A stretch of DNA of 64,000 bases, from contig NZ_SJOP01000025.1 in NCBI RefSeq assembly GCF_004331415.1, positions 1 through 64,000 on the forward strand, read 5' to 3'. The translations under genes and the position numbers were made by a program. Below, in pieces: positions 35,164 to 44,375 of this stretch (position 1 is its first letter; every line of letters starts with the position of its first letter). The notes under the pieces were generated by a model. It worked only from the letters and a program-made list of their open reading frames with translations, did no database searches and was not told the DNA's origin. This DNA is from Kosakonia quasisacchari. Its GTDB lineage: Bacteria; Pseudomonadota; Gammaproteobacteria; Enterobacterales; Enterobacteriaceae.

Positions 35164-36053
35164 TGGCTACGCTTGAAATGCAAAGCACCTCGCAGCTGGC
35201 CGAATCGCGTCGCAAAATGCAGGCGCGCCGCCGTTTGAAAAACCGTATTGCCCTGACATTGTCGATGGCGACCATGGCCTTCGGTTTGTTTTGGTTGATT
35301 TGGATCCTACTGTCCACGGTTACGCGCGGTATTGACGGTATGTCAGTGGCGATGTTTACCGAAATGACGCCGCCGCCAAATACGGCGGGCGGTGGTCTGG
35401 CTAACGCCCTGGTGGGCAGTGGCCTGTTAATTTTCTGGGCGACGGTTGTCGGAACACCGCTGGGCATTATGGCCGGGATTTATCTTGCGGAGTATGGCCG
35501 TAAATCGTGGCTTGCTGAAATTATCCGTTTTATCAACGACATTCTGCTTTCAGCGCCTTCCATCGTGGTGGGTCTGTTCGTTTACACCCTTGTCGTCGCT
35601 CAGATGCAGCACTTCTCTGGTTGGGCCGGTGTGATTGCGCTGGCGTTGTTGCAGGTACCGATTGTCATCCGTACCACGGAAAACATGCTGAAATTGGTGC
35701 CGGACAGCCTGCGTGAAGCGGCTTACGCACTCGGGACGCCGAAATGGAAGATGATTTCCGCGATTACCCTAAAAGCTTCGGTTTCCGGAATTATGACCGG
35801 CGTGCTGCTGGCCGTTGCGCGCATCGCAGGTGAAACGGCTCCGTTACTGTTTACGGCGCTCTCCAACCAGTTCTGGAGCACCGATATGATGCAGCCTATC
35901 GCTAACTTGCCGGTGACGATTTTCAAATTCGCTATGAGCCCGTTTGCCGAGTGGCAGCAGCTGGCCTGGGCCGGGGTGCTGATTATCACTCTCTGCGTAC
36001 TGTTGTTAAATATTCTGGCGCGCGTCATTTTCGCGAAGAGTAAACACGGTTAA
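35163..36053 (+). CDS. pstA: PstA, phosphate ABC permease subunit
   Basis: Second membrane subunit, 296 residues, six helices, with the EAA-type loop REAAYALGTPKWKMISAITL. It heterodimerises with PstC to form the channel. It starts in the pstC stop codon and is followed by pstB after 46 bp. Confidence 0.96.
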   Translation: MATLEMQSTSQLAESRRKMQARRRLKNRIALTLSMATMAFGLFWLIWILLSTVTRGIDGMSVAMFTEMTPPPNTAGGGLANALVGSGLLIFWATVVGTPLGIMAGIYLAEYGRKSWLAEIIRFINDILLSAPSIVVGLFVYTLVVAQMQHFSGWAGVIALALLQVPIVIRTTENMLKLVPDSLREAAYALGTPKWKMISAITLKASVSGIMTGVLLAVARIAGETAPLLFTALSNQFWSTDMMQPIANLPVTIFKFAMSPFAEWQQLAWAGVLIITLCVLLLNILARVIFAKSKHG

Positions 36054-36099
36054 TTTTTGCGACGCGGCGAAAGCGGTGTCGAGTTGAGGAAAGAGATAA

Positions 36100-36873
36100 A
36101 TGAGTATGGTTGAAACGACGCCGGATAAGATTCAAGTTCGCGATTTGAACTTCTACTACGGCAAATTCCATGCACTGAAAAACATCAGCCTGGATATTGC
36201 CAAAAATCAGGTGACGGCGTTTATCGGGCCGTCGGGCTGCGGTAAATCCACGCTGCTGCGTACTTTTAACAAAATGTTTGAGCTTTATCCTGAGCAGCGC
36301 GCGGAAGGTGAGATCCTGCTGGATGGCGACAACATTCTGACCAATACGCAGGATATTGCGCTGCTGCGCGCGAAAGTGGGGATGGTGTTTCAGAAGCCAA
36401 CGCCGTTCCCGATGTCGATTTACGACAACATTGCTTTCGGTGTGCGCCTGTTTGAGAAGCTTTCACGCCCGGATATGGACGAGCGTGTGCAGTGGGCTTT
36501 GACTAAGGCCGCATTATGGAACGAAACCAAAGATAAGCTGCACCAGAGCGGGTACTCTCTCTCCGGTGGCCAGCAGCAGCGTCTGTGCATCGCCCGCGGC
36601 ATCGCGATCCGCCCGGAAGTACTGTTGCTTGATGAACCCTGTTCAGCGCTTGATCCGATCTCAACCGGTCGTATCGAAGAGCTGATTACAGAGCTTAAAC
36701 AGGATTACACCGTGGTAATCGTGACGCACAACATGCAGCAGGCAGCGCGCTGTTCCGATCACACGGCATTTATGTACCTCGGTGAGTTGATTGAGTTCAG
36801 CAATACAGATGATCTGTTCACGAAGCCGAAGAAGAAGCAAACGGAAGACTACATTACCGGGCGCTATGGTTGA
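36100..36873 (+). CDS. pstB: PstB, phosphate ABC transporter ATPase
   Basis: Cytoplasmic ATPase, 257 residues. Walker A GPSGCGKST is at 43-51, the signature LSGGQQQR starts at 154, and Walker B is VLLLDEPCSALDP. Nearly identical to E. coli. RBS GAGGAAAGAG precedes the ATG. Confidence 0.97.
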   Translation: MSMVETTPDKIQVRDLNFYYGKFHALKNISLDIAKNQVTAFIGPSGCGKSTLLRTFNKMFELYPEQRAEGEILLDGDNILTNTQDIALLRAKVGMVFQKPTPFPMSIYDNIAFGVRLFEKLSRPDMDERVQWALTKAALWNETKDKLHQSGYSLSGGQQQRLCIARGIAIRPEVLLLDEPCSALDPISTGRIEELITELKQDYTVVIVTHNMQQAARCSDHTAFMYLGELIEFSNTDDLFTKPKKKQTEDYITGRYG

Positions 36874-36942
36874 TTTGCTGAGCAGTGAAGATCTCAGCAA
36901 CCCTGTTACAACGTGAAATCTGGCGGGCATTTGGAGTGCACC

Positions 36943-37668
36943 ATGGACAATCTCAACCTTAACAAACATATTTCCGGGCAGTTCAACGCTGAGCTGGAAA
37001 GCATTCGCACTCAGGTAATGACCATGGGTGGAATGGTGGAGCAGCAGCTTTCTGACGCTATCACCGCCATGCACAACCAGGACAGCGAGCTGGCTAAGCG
37101 CGTTGTTGAGGGCGACAAACAAGTTAACATGATGGAAGTCACCATCGACGAAGCCTGTGTGCGCATTATCGCCAAGCGTCAGCCGACGGCGAGCGATTTA
37201 CGTCTGGTGATGGCGATCATTAAAACCATCGCTGAGCTGGAACGTATTGGCGATGTGGCGGATAAAATCTGCCGTACCGCGCTGGAGAAATTCTCCCAGC
37301 AACACCAACCGCTGCTGGTAAGCCTTGAATCGCTGGGCCGCCACACTGTGCAGATGCTGCATGATGTGCTGGACGCGTTCGCCCGAATGGATCTGGACGA
37401 AGCGGTGCGTATCTACCGCGAAGATAAAAAAGTGGATCAGGAATATGAAGGCATTGTGCGTCAGTTAATGACCTACATGATGGAAGATCCGCGCACCATT
37501 CCAAGTGTGCTGACCGCGCTGTTCTGCGCCCGTTCTATCGAGCGTATCGGCGACCGTTGCCAGAATATTTGTGAATACATTTTCTACTTCGTGAAGGGGC
37601 AGGACTTCCGCCACGTTGGCGGCGATGAACTGGATAAGCTGCTGGCTGGAAAAGATCCTAAAGAGTGA
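36943..37668 (+). CDS. phoU: PhoU, Pst-PhoR signalling protein
   Basis: Peripheral membrane regulator, 241 residues, made of two similar three-helix bundles with acidic metal-binding repeats. It connects the transport state of PstSCAB to PhoR so that PhoB is silent when phosphate is plentiful. Start at 36943 gives the family N-terminus MDNLNLNKHISGQFNAELE. Last gene of the operon, followed by a strong terminator. Confidence 0.97.
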   Translation: MDNLNLNKHISGQFNAELESIRTQVMTMGGMVEQQLSDAITAMHNQDSELAKRVVEGDKQVNMMEVTIDEACVRIIAKRQPTASDLRLVMAIIKTIAELERIGDVADKICRTALEKFSQQHQPLLVSLESLGRHTVQMLHDVLDAFARMDLDEAVRIYREDKKVDQEYEGIVRQLMTYMMEDPRTIPSVLTALFCARSIERIGDRCQNICEYIFYFVKGQDFRHVGGDELDKLLAGKDPKE

Positions 37669-37672
37669 TAAG

Positions 37673-37701
37673 AAAACCCCCTCTGCGATGAGGGGGTTTT
37701 T
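37673..37701. terminator. Bidirectional terminator phoU / ADP-ribosylglycohydrolase
   Basis: AAAACCCCCTC-TGCGAT-GAGGGGGTTTT with T-runs on both strands serves the converging genes on each side. Confidence 0.93.
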
Positions 37702-37704
37702 GTT

Positions 37705-38607
37705 TCAGACCGATTTTGTCAGCAGTTTTCTTGCCAGCGTATCGATATCCTCGTACTGCCAGAGTTTGTCACGCCACGCTTGCGGAATACCGTTTACTCC
37801 GTAAAACGCGCCAGCCAGTTGCCCGGCAATGGCGGCAGTCGTATCCGCATCATCACCCAGATTGGTTGCCAGCAGTATGGTTTCTTCAAAATCGTTGCCT
37901 TTGGCGAAACACCATAGCGCGGCTTCCAGGCTCTGCACGCAGTAACCGGTTCCAAAAATCTCCGCGCGCGTTTTTTGCAGATAGCGACCTTCCGCAATAT
38001 GGCGCAGGTTTTCCTGCTCCGGTAACTGCGCGATGTCGGTCAGTGTTTCCAGCTTATTTTTTCCCTGTAAGGCATTCATAAGCTGTTGCGCGAACAGACG
38101 ACAACTGGCGAGCGCTTCCGGCGCGGCGTGTGTGGTACGTGAAGACGCTTCCGCATACTCCAGCACTTGTGCTTCATGAGGAAAGAACCACAGCACCACA
38201 GGAGCCAGACGCATCAGCGAGCCGTTGCCAGCCGTTCGCGGGTTGCTGGAACCAGCAAACGGTTCGCCATCATTGGCGAACTTCTGCAACGCATTGGCAA
38301 CGGTCATGCCGATATCAAAGCAGTGGCCCGTAGAGCTTAAATAGCCCCATTTCCACCAGTTCAGATAACGGTTCATCTGATCCTTTGCGTTAAACCCGTT
38401 ACAGGTGACCAGGCTTTCCGCAAGGCACAGCGCCATTGATGTATCGTCAGTCCACTGCCCGGCTTGTAAATGAAACGGGCCGCCGCCTTCCATCCCCGTC
38501 ACGGGAGGAAAAGAGTCCTTCGCGCTAAACTCCACCGTTGTACCAACCGCATCACCTGCGGCTAGCCCAAGCAGGCAACCCTGGTAACGTGCAAGTAATT
38601 CAGACAT
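37705..38607 (-). CDS. ADP-ribosylglycohydrolase (DraG-like) family protein
   Basis: Predicted cytoplasmic hydrolase, 300 residues, that in this family removes ADP-ribose from proteins or other targets using two metal ions. Motifs seen: GLAAGDAVG (14-22), WTDDTSM (52-58, metal-binding TDDT) and GDDADTTAAIAGQ (251-263, second metal-binding set). All expected acidic ligands are present, so it should be active. It is 24 bp downstream of cbrC on the same strand, in an apparent operon yieH-cbrC-this gene. No ADP-ribosyltransferase toxin or dinitrogenase-reductase transferase is next to it, so its target is unknown. K-12 has cbrB rather than this gene near cbrC. Confidence 0.85.
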   Translation of the reverse strand: MSELLARYQGCLLGLAAGDAVGTTVEFSAKDSFPPVTGMEGGGPFHLQAGQWTDDTSMALCLAESLVTCNGFNAKDQMNRYLNWWKWGYLSSTGHCFDIGMTVANALQKFANDGEPFAGSSNPRTAGNGSLMRLAPVVLWFFPHEAQVLEYAEASSRTTHAAPEALASCRLFAQQLMNALQGKNKLETLTDIAQLPEQENLRHIAEGRYLQKTRAEIFGTGYCVQSLEAALWCFAKGNDFEETILLATNLGDDADTTAAIAGQLAGAFYGVNGIPQAWRDKLWQYEDIDTLARKLLTKSV

Positions 38608-38631
38608 CTGTTGTGCTCCTGTCGCTCTCCA

Positions 38632-39219
38632 TCAGGAGAAATCGGCCCACAGCCGCAGTTTCCCACAATGCAGGCAGCGGAAGAGATAACCCTGGCAATC
38701 ACCGCCATCAAGCAGGTATTCGGGGAGCTTCTCGTAATCTATGCCGAAAGCATTGCAGTCGGCCCGCAGATCGGCAAATTGATCCAACTTGTCGGCAATC
38801 TCTTTCCAGCCAACGTACCCTTCGAAGGCGCAGAAATCATTACAGTGCGCCAGCCAGTACTCCTGCTGCCAGCCACAATATCCCGGTGTTCTTTCGGTCA
38901 ATTCAATCACGCTGGCTTCCGGCCAGGGATTTTTAAAGCCGGTAAATTCGCCTTCGTCGTCGAACTCGCTTTCAATGCCCTCCAGAGAGGATTCATCCTG
39001 AAAGCTGCCGCCAAATTTCTCTGCGGCTGCACCATCTGCAATACACCATGGGCAGAGATAGTCGACATCTTGCCGGGTATAGAATGGATTGGTGTAGTAG
39101 ACATGGGTTGGCTGCTGACAGCAGGCGCAGGTGACCGTTTTGTCTTCAGAGAACACCCCGGTTTCCAGAGGTTGCGGGTGATATTTAAATACCGGTAGAG
39201 GGCGATGTGTCTGGGCCAT
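38632..39219 (-). CDS. cbrC: CbrC-like UPF0167 protein
   Basis: Uncharacterised soluble protein, 195 residues, of the UPF0167 family to which E. coli CbrC (YieJ) belongs. Cysteine clusters CACC (31-34), CPWC (56-59) and a C-terminal CLHCGK suggest a zinc-ribbon-like fold. E. coli cbrC is in the CreBC regulon and linked to colicin E2 tolerance. It starts 26 bp after yieH and ends 24 bp before the DraG-like gene. I saw no clear CreB tag upstream. Confidence 0.8.
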   Translation of the reverse strand: MAQTHRPLPVFKYHPQPLETGVFSEDKTVTCACCQQPTHVYYTNPFYTRQDVDYLCPWCIADGAAAEKFGGSFQDESSLEGIESEFDDEGEFTGFKNPWPEASVIELTERTPGYCGWQQEYWLAHCNDFCAFEGYVGWKEIADKLDQFADLRADCNAFGIDYEKLPEYLLDGGDCQGYLFRCLHCGKLRLWADFS

Positions 39220-39245
39220 AAAAACATCCTGTTTAGTGGTTTAGA

Positions 39246-39911
39246 TTAACGCGTAACATGCCACCCGCGAGCGCGCCACAGCTCTGGCAACTGCGCCAAA
39301 TCAGTGAACGTAGTCACTTTTGGGTGGTCGATGGGTTTGTTATGCGGATCGGCGCAGAAGTAAAATACTTCCATCCCTGCCGCGATACCAGATTGCGCCC
39401 CGGCGGTGGAATCATCCACCAGAATACAGTTTGCCGGATCGACATTGAGCGCTTTAGCTGCATGGTACATTATCGCCGGATCGGGCTTCCAGCGTTGGAT
39501 GTCATAGCCGCTAAACAGTTTTTCAGGAAAGTGATGTAGCATTCCAAGTTTGCCCAAAGAGTGTTGCATTTTGCTGACGGGGCCGTTAGAAACGACGCAC
39601 ATCGGAATCGCCACCGCGTCCAGTAATGCATTCGCACCGGCAATCACTTCCAGCTCGCTGTCAAACAGACGCGCCACTTCCGCGCGATACACCGGCTCCA
39701 GCGCGCTTTTATCCAGCGCTTTACCGTACTCCTCGCCGATAACATCAATGATTTCATACAGTTTCATGCCTTTAAACCGTTTGAAAACCTCGTCCAGATC
39801 GAGCGAAATACCAAACGCTTCAAACATATGCACGTACGCGCGGGAACAAATTACTTCACTGTCGACCAGGGTGCCGTCACAGTCGAAAAATACCGCTTCA
39901 ATGTGGGACAT
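39246..39911 (-). CDS. yieH: YieH, HAD-family phosphatase (6-phosphogluconate phosphatase)
   Basis: HAD-superfamily hydrolase, 221 residues, the E. coli length. The nucleophile motif is FFDCDGTLVDSE with Asp10 and Asp12; motif II is VVSNGP, and motifs III/IV are KPDP and LVDDS. E. coli YieH hydrolyses 6-phosphogluconate and purine/pyrimidine phosphates in vitro. First gene of the yieH-cbrC-DraG-like unit and divergent from adeP. Confidence 0.93.
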   Translation of the reverse strand: MSHIEAVFFDCDGTLVDSEVICSRAYVHMFEAFGISLDLDEVFKRFKGMKLYEIIDVIGEEYGKALDKSALEPVYRAEVARLFDSELEVIAGANALLDAVAIPMCVVSNGPVSKMQHSLGKLGMLHHFPEKLFSGYDIQRWKPDPAIMYHAAKALNVDPANCILVDDSTAGAQSGIAAGMEVFYFCADPHNKPIDHPKVTTFTDLAQLPELWRARGWHVTR

Positions 39912-39963
39912 GCCGTTTCCTGTTTTATTGCAAGTTTAACGTTTACTTAACGCAGATTACGGG

Positions 39964-39979
39964 ACGCAATCGTTGCCGT
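39964..39979 (+). promoter_or_regulatory. Probable PurR box upstream of adeP
   Basis: ACGCAATCGTTGCCGT matches the PurR palindrome ACGCAAACGTTTGCGT at 13 of 16 positions. It lies about 100 bp before adeP, whose E. coli counterpart transports adenine and is a purine-regulon member. Confidence 0.65.
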
Positions 39980-40080
39980 ATAAGCAAATTCAATGAAAAA
40001 AAGTGTGTGATAACCGTCAACATTGTCTCATTTTGGTATAGGATAGCGACGAATTTTCCCTCCTATTCCGGAAATTGATA

Positions 40081-41418
40081 ATGAGCCAACAACACTCTAC
40101 CCAGGCCTCAAACCAGGGGTTGCTTGACCGCGTGTTTAAACTGCGCGAGCACGGCACTTCGGCACGCACCGAAGTGATCGCCGGTTTCACGACCTTTTTG
40201 ACGATGGTGTATATCGTTTTTGTTAACCCCCAGATTCTGGGCGTCGCCGGAATGGATACCAGCGCAGTATTTGTGACAACCTGCCTGATTGCCGCTTTTG
40301 GCAGCATTCTGATGGGGCTGGTGGCTAATTTGCCGGTCGCACTGGCTCCGGCCATGGGGCTGAATGCTTTCTTTGCGTTCGTGGTTGTTGGCGCGATGGG
40401 CCTCTCCTGGCAGATTGGCATGGGCGCGATTTTCTGGGGCGCGGTCGGTCTGCTGCTGCTGACCATTTTCCGCGTCCGTTACTGGATGATTGCGAATATC
40501 CCGGTTAGCCTGCGTGTTGGCATCACCAGCGGTATCGGCTTATTTATTGGCATGATGGGGCTGAAAAATGCCGGTGTTATTGTCGCCAACAAAGACACGC
40601 TGGTGAGCATTGGCAACCTGACGTCTCACAGTGTTCTGCTGGGCGTGCTCGGTTTCTTTATCATCGCGATTCTGGCGTCGCGCAATATTCACGCCGCTGT
40701 ATTGATTTCTATTGTTGTGACGACGCTGTTGGGCTGGCTGATGGGCGATGTGCAGTACCACGGCATCGTTTCCGCGCCGCCGAGTGTTGCATCCGTTGTT
40801 GGCAATGTTGACCTCGCGGGTTCGTTTAATATCGGTCTGGCGGGCGTGATCTTCTCGTTTATGCTGGTTAACCTGTTCGACTCTTCCGGTACGCTGATTG
40901 GCGTGACGGATAAAGCCGGGCTGGTGGATGAGAGCGGCAAATTCCCGCGCATGAAGCAGGCACTGTACGTTGACAGCATCTCTTCGGTCGCCGGTTCGTT
41001 TATCGGCACCTCTTCCGTTACAGCGTATATCGAATCGTCTTCTGGTGTGTCCGTGGGTGGACGTACTGGCCTGACCGCTGTGGTGGTGGGTCTGCTGTTC
41101 TTGCTGGTTATCTTCTTGTCGCCGCTGGCGGGCATGGTTCCGGCGTATGCCGCTGCTGGTGCGCTGATTTATGTTGGCGTGCTGATGACATCCAGCCTCG
41201 CGCGCGTGAAGTGGGACGACCTGACAGAAGCCGTACCCGCGTTTATCACCGCAGTGATGATGCCGTTTAGCTTCTCGATTACCGAAGGTATCGCGCTCGG
41301 CTTTATCTCTTACTGTGTGATGAAGATTGGCACCGGTCGCCTGCGCGATTTGAGCCCGTGTGTGCTGGTGGTTGCGGTATTGTTCCTGCTGAAAATCGTC
41401 TTTATCGACGCGCATTAA
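40081..41418 (+). CDS. adeP: AdeP, adenine permease
   Basis: High-affinity adenine:H+ symporter of the NCS2 AzgA-like group, 445 residues, with 12-14 hydrophobic segments. Conserved motif GLNAFFAF is in helix 3 and FVNPQILG near the start. The frame opens at an upstream TTG, but ATG 40081 gives the E. coli start MSQQHST. Convergent with chrR. Confidence 0.95.
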   Translation: MSQQHSTQASNQGLLDRVFKLREHGTSARTEVIAGFTTFLTMVYIVFVNPQILGVAGMDTSAVFVTTCLIAAFGSILMGLVANLPVALAPAMGLNAFFAFVVVGAMGLSWQIGMGAIFWGAVGLLLLTIFRVRYWMIANIPVSLRVGITSGIGLFIGMMGLKNAGVIVANKDTLVSIGNLTSHSVLLGVLGFFIIAILASRNIHAAVLISIVVTTLLGWLMGDVQYHGIVSAPPSVASVVGNVDLAGSFNIGLAGVIFSFMLVNLFDSSGTLIGVTDKAGLVDESGKFPRMKQALYVDSISSVAGSFIGTSSVTAYIESSSGVSVGGRTGLTAVVVGLLFLLVIFLSPLAGMVPAYAAAGALIYVGVLMTSSLARVKWDDLTEAVPAFITAVMMPFSFSITEGIALGFISYCVMKIGTGRLRDLSPCVLVVAVLFLLKIVFIDAH

Positions 41419-41425
41419 TCTTTCT

Positions 41426-41452
41426 CCCTCTCCCGAAAGGGAGAGGGATTTT
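41426..41452. terminator. Terminator between adeP and chrR
   Basis: CCCTCTCCC-GAAA-GGGAGAGGG followed by ATTTT; a GNRA-capped stem between convergent genes. Confidence 0.88.
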
Positions 41453-41455
41453 CCG

Positions 41456-42022
41456 CTACCGCTTAACGCGCTGAATATAATCACCAAAAGCCGTTAGTTG
41501 CCCGGTCAAATGGTCGAGCGTGCTTTGATCGACCACTTCTCCCGTTTGCTGATCCACCTTGTTCTGGATCACGCCGCCCATAAATTCCGGCTTGTTCATT
41601 ACCATCGCATCCAGGAACACCAGGATCTGGCGTAAATGATACTGGCAGCGTGCGCCGCCAATCGCGCCCATAGAGCTTGTCTGAATCAAAACAGGTTTTC
41701 CGGCCAGCGGCTGCTCCGGCAGACGTGATAACCAGTCGATGGCATTCTTCAGGCCGCCAGGCACCGAGTAGTTATACTCAGGCGTTACAATGACCACGCC
41801 GTCCGCTGCGCGGATTTGTGCCGCGATCGCTTCCACACTTTGCGGGAAACCTTCTTCTTGCTGAATATCGGCGTCATACAGCGGGACATCAGCAATGGAA
41901 GGCAGCGGTGTAATCTCCATTCCTGCCGGGGCGAGTTTCGGTAACGTGCGTGCAACCATGGCATTAAATGAGCCTTTGCGCAGGCTCCCGAGAAGTGTCA
42001 CAACCTTGAGTTCAGCAGACAT
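41456..42022 (-). CDS. chrR: ChrR (YieF), NADPH-dependent FMN quinone reductase
   Basis: Flavodoxin-fold FMN reductase, 188 residues, that reduces quinones and, secondarily, chromate. The FMN phosphate loop LGSLRKGSFN is at 11-20 and PEYNYSVPGGLKNAIDWLSR is the flavin-contact signature. It lies 19 bp downstream of yieE. Confidence 0.94.
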   Translation of the reverse strand: MSAELKVVTLLGSLRKGSFNAMVARTLPKLAPAGMEITPLPSIADVPLYDADIQQEEGFPQSVEAIAAQIRAADGVVIVTPEYNYSVPGGLKNAIDWLSRLPEQPLAGKPVLIQTSSMGAIGGARCQYHLRQILVFLDAMVMNKPEFMGGVIQNKVDQQTGEVVDQSTLDHLTGQLTAFGDYIQRVKR

Positions 42023-42041
42023 AATGACTCCTGTGTAGGGA

Positions 42042-42785
42042 TCAATTAAGGATCAGGGCTTTTTCCGCAGGCAGACTGGTGAAGCGCATTAAGCGGGATG
42101 CGGGATCGTTAGCGCGCGTTTGCACATCAGAAAGATAACGCCACCCTTTTTGGCTGTCGAATTCCCAGATCTTCAGGCTTTCGATTGCCGGACTCACCGC
42201 GACCGACCAAATCAGTACATCTTCCGCGTCACACATCACTTCCACCTGCGCCAGTTGCGCGGCGCGAAGACGCCCGGATCCCGGCAATAACTGTAGCTGG
42301 CCCGGTTCATCCTGCATCTGGTGCAGTAGCTTCATTACGCTCTGACGTATGGTCAAAAGCTGAGTTTGCGCTTCGTTAGCATCGTTTTGGTTGTTGATCC
42401 ACAGCTGCTCATTATTGGTGAACGTGTGTTTATGTCCGTGTGGGCTATGAAAACTGCGCGTTGCGCGCTGTAACTCCATATCCAGCCCGCATTCGCCTTC
42501 GGTGGTGATTGCCACACCGACCATGTTCCCGGCATACGCCAGTGAGAAATGCGGCAGGCTGCTATCGACGAACCTCGGCCGACCGCTGGGTTCAATTTCA
42601 ATTTCCGGTAGCTCGCTCGCGCCGTAAAGCATAAACAGCATTTCAGCGAGTAACGCGCGGGAAGCGAGAAAGCGTGAGCGGCGATGTTCTGGAAGCTGGC
42701 GCGCCGTATCATGGCAGGCTAGCGGTAACCGGGTAGAGATGAGATGCCCTTCTGACAGGATCCCTCTTGCAAAGTGCGTCGCCAT
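42042..42785 (-). CDS. yieE: YieE, predicted 4'-phosphopantetheinyl transferase-like protein
   Basis: 247 residues, matching E. coli YieE. The Sfp-type motif GLDME (100-104) keeps the Mg-binding Asp and Glu, and HFSLAYAGN (79-87) equals the family's upstream HFNxSH-like segment. The second classical motif, W-x-x-K-E-A, is not evident; RQSVMKLLH is the nearest match. It is probably a divergent PPTase whose carrier protein is unknown. Likely co-transcribed with chrR. Confidence 0.88.
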   Translation of the reverse strand: MATHFARGILSEGHLISTRLPLACHDTARQLPEHRRSRFLASRALLAEMLFMLYGASELPEIEIEPSGRPRFVDSSLPHFSLAYAGNMVGVAITTEGECGLDMELQRATRSFHSPHGHKHTFTNNEQLWINNQNDANEAQTQLLTIRQSVMKLLHQMQDEPGQLQLLPGSGRLRAAQLAQVEVMCDAEDVLIWSVAVSPAIESLKIWEFDSQKGWRYLSDVQTRANDPASRLMRFTSLPAEKALILN

Positions 42786-42952
42786 TTTTCTCTCCGTGAT
42801 AATGGTCTGAGTTGATCGAATCGATAATCAATATTATCGCCCATACTGCATAGGTTTTAATGCGGAAATTCGCATCTGAAAAGTCCTAATGGGGATATTT
42901 ACACTTTCTTTCGCTGATCCGAAACACTTTAGGAAAATCCACCGTAGTAACA

Positions 42953-42978
42953 CAAACGGCCGTTAAAACGGCCGCCAT
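42953..42978 (-). terminator. mnmE terminator
   Basis: CGGCCG-TTAAAA-CGGCCG hairpin directly after the mnmE stop, with TTTG on the minus-strand side. Confidence 0.7.
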
Positions 42979-42982
42979 GTCA

Positions 42983-44347
42983 TTACTTACCAATACAGAA
43001 ACTTGAGAAAATGCGCCCCAGCAAATCGTCTGAGGTAAACTCGCCGGTGATTTTACTTAAGTTTTGTTGCGCAAGGCGTAGCTCTTCGGCAAGCAGTTCA
43101 CCTGCCCATGCGCCTAACAGTTGTGCTTTACCCTGTTGCAGATGCTCTGCGGCCGTTTCCAGCGCTTGTAAATGACGACGACGCGCGAGGAAACCACCCT
43201 CCATGCTGGTGTCAAAACCCATGCTCTGCTTAAGATGCTGACGTAGCACATCCACGCCTTCCCCCGTTCGTGCCGACAGACGAACAAGTGAGTGACTATT
43301 CACTTCACTCATACCCAGCGGTTCGCCGGTGACATCCGCTTTATTGCGCACCACGGTAATCGGCAGTTTCGCTGGCAGACGGGCAATAAAATCAGGCCAG
43401 ATCTCCGCCGGGTCAACGGCATCGGTAGTGGTGCCATCCACCATAAACAGTACGCGATCAGCTTGCTCGATCTCCTGCCAGGCGCGTTCGATACCAATGC
43501 GTTCCACTTCGTCGCTGGCTTCACGCAGCCCGGCGGTATCGATGATATGCAGTGGCATACCGTCGATATGAATATGCTCGCGCAGCACGTCGCGGGTGGT
43601 GCCGGCGATATCGGTGACGATTGCCGCTTCGCGTCCGGCCAGCGCGTTCAACAGGCTTGATTTCCCGGCATTTGGGCGTCCGGCAATAACCACCTTCATC
43701 CCTTCGCGCAGCAGGCTACCCTGACGCGCTTCGGCGCGTACGGCGTCCAGATCGGCGATAACGTCATTCAATTGCGCTTCGATTTTGCCATCGGAGAGGA
43801 AATCGATCTCTTCGTCTGGAAAATCAATCGCCGCTTCGACGTAGATGCGCAGGTGAGTGAGTGCTTCCACCAGGTGATTTACGCGGGCGGAAAATGCGCC
43901 CTGCAATGAATTCACCGCTGAACGCGCCGCCTGCTCAGAGCTGGCATCAATCAGGTCGGCAATTGCCTCAGCCTGCGTCAGATCGAGCTTGTCATTGAGG
44001 AATGCGCGCTCAGAGAACTCACCAGGATTGGCGATACGCAGCCCTGGCAGCGTCAGGATGCGTTTTAACAGCAGATCAAGGATCATCGGGCCGCCGTGGC
44101 CTTGCAGCTCCAGCACGTCTTCACCAGTAAAAGAGTTCGGGCCGGGGAACCACAGCGCGATGCCCTGGTCCAGCGTGGTGCCGTCGACATCCATAAACGG
44201 CAGATAGTCGGCATAACGCGGTTTCGGTAGCTTGCCCAGCACTGCTTGCGCCACATCGCGTGCTTTACTGCCTGAAATACGCAGGATGCCCACGCCACCG
44301 CGTCCCGGTGGAGTTGCCTGGGCGACAATCGTGTCGTTGTGGTTCAT
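42983..44347 (-). CDS. mnmE: MnmE (TrmE), tRNA-modification GTPase
   Basis: GTPase partner of MnmG in cmnm5U34 formation, 454 residues. N-terminal formyl-THF-binding domain, helical domain with an inserted G domain (G1 GRPNAGKSS at about 223, G3 DTAGL, G4 NKAD), and C-terminal CIGK containing the essential cysteine. In E. coli tnaCAB follows; here yieE does. Confidence 0.97.
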   Translation of the reverse strand: MNHNDTIVAQATPPGRGGVGILRISGSKARDVAQAVLGKLPKPRYADYLPFMDVDGTTLDQGIALWFPGPNSFTGEDVLELQGHGGPMILDLLLKRILTLPGLRIANPGEFSERAFLNDKLDLTQAEAIADLIDASSEQAARSAVNSLQGAFSARVNHLVEALTHLRIYVEAAIDFPDEEIDFLSDGKIEAQLNDVIADLDAVRAEARQGSLLREGMKVVIAGRPNAGKSSLLNALAGREAAIVTDIAGTTRDVLREHIHIDGMPLHIIDTAGLREASDEVERIGIERAWQEIEQADRVLFMVDGTTTDAVDPAEIWPDFIARLPAKLPITVVRNKADVTGEPLGMSEVNSHSLVRLSARTGEGVDVLRQHLKQSMGFDTSMEGGFLARRRHLQALETAAEHLQQGKAQLLGAWAGELLAEELRLAQQNLSKITGEFTSDDLLGRIFSSFCIGK

Positions 44348-44375
44348 GGTTTATTTTCCGAAATCTCAAAATAAG

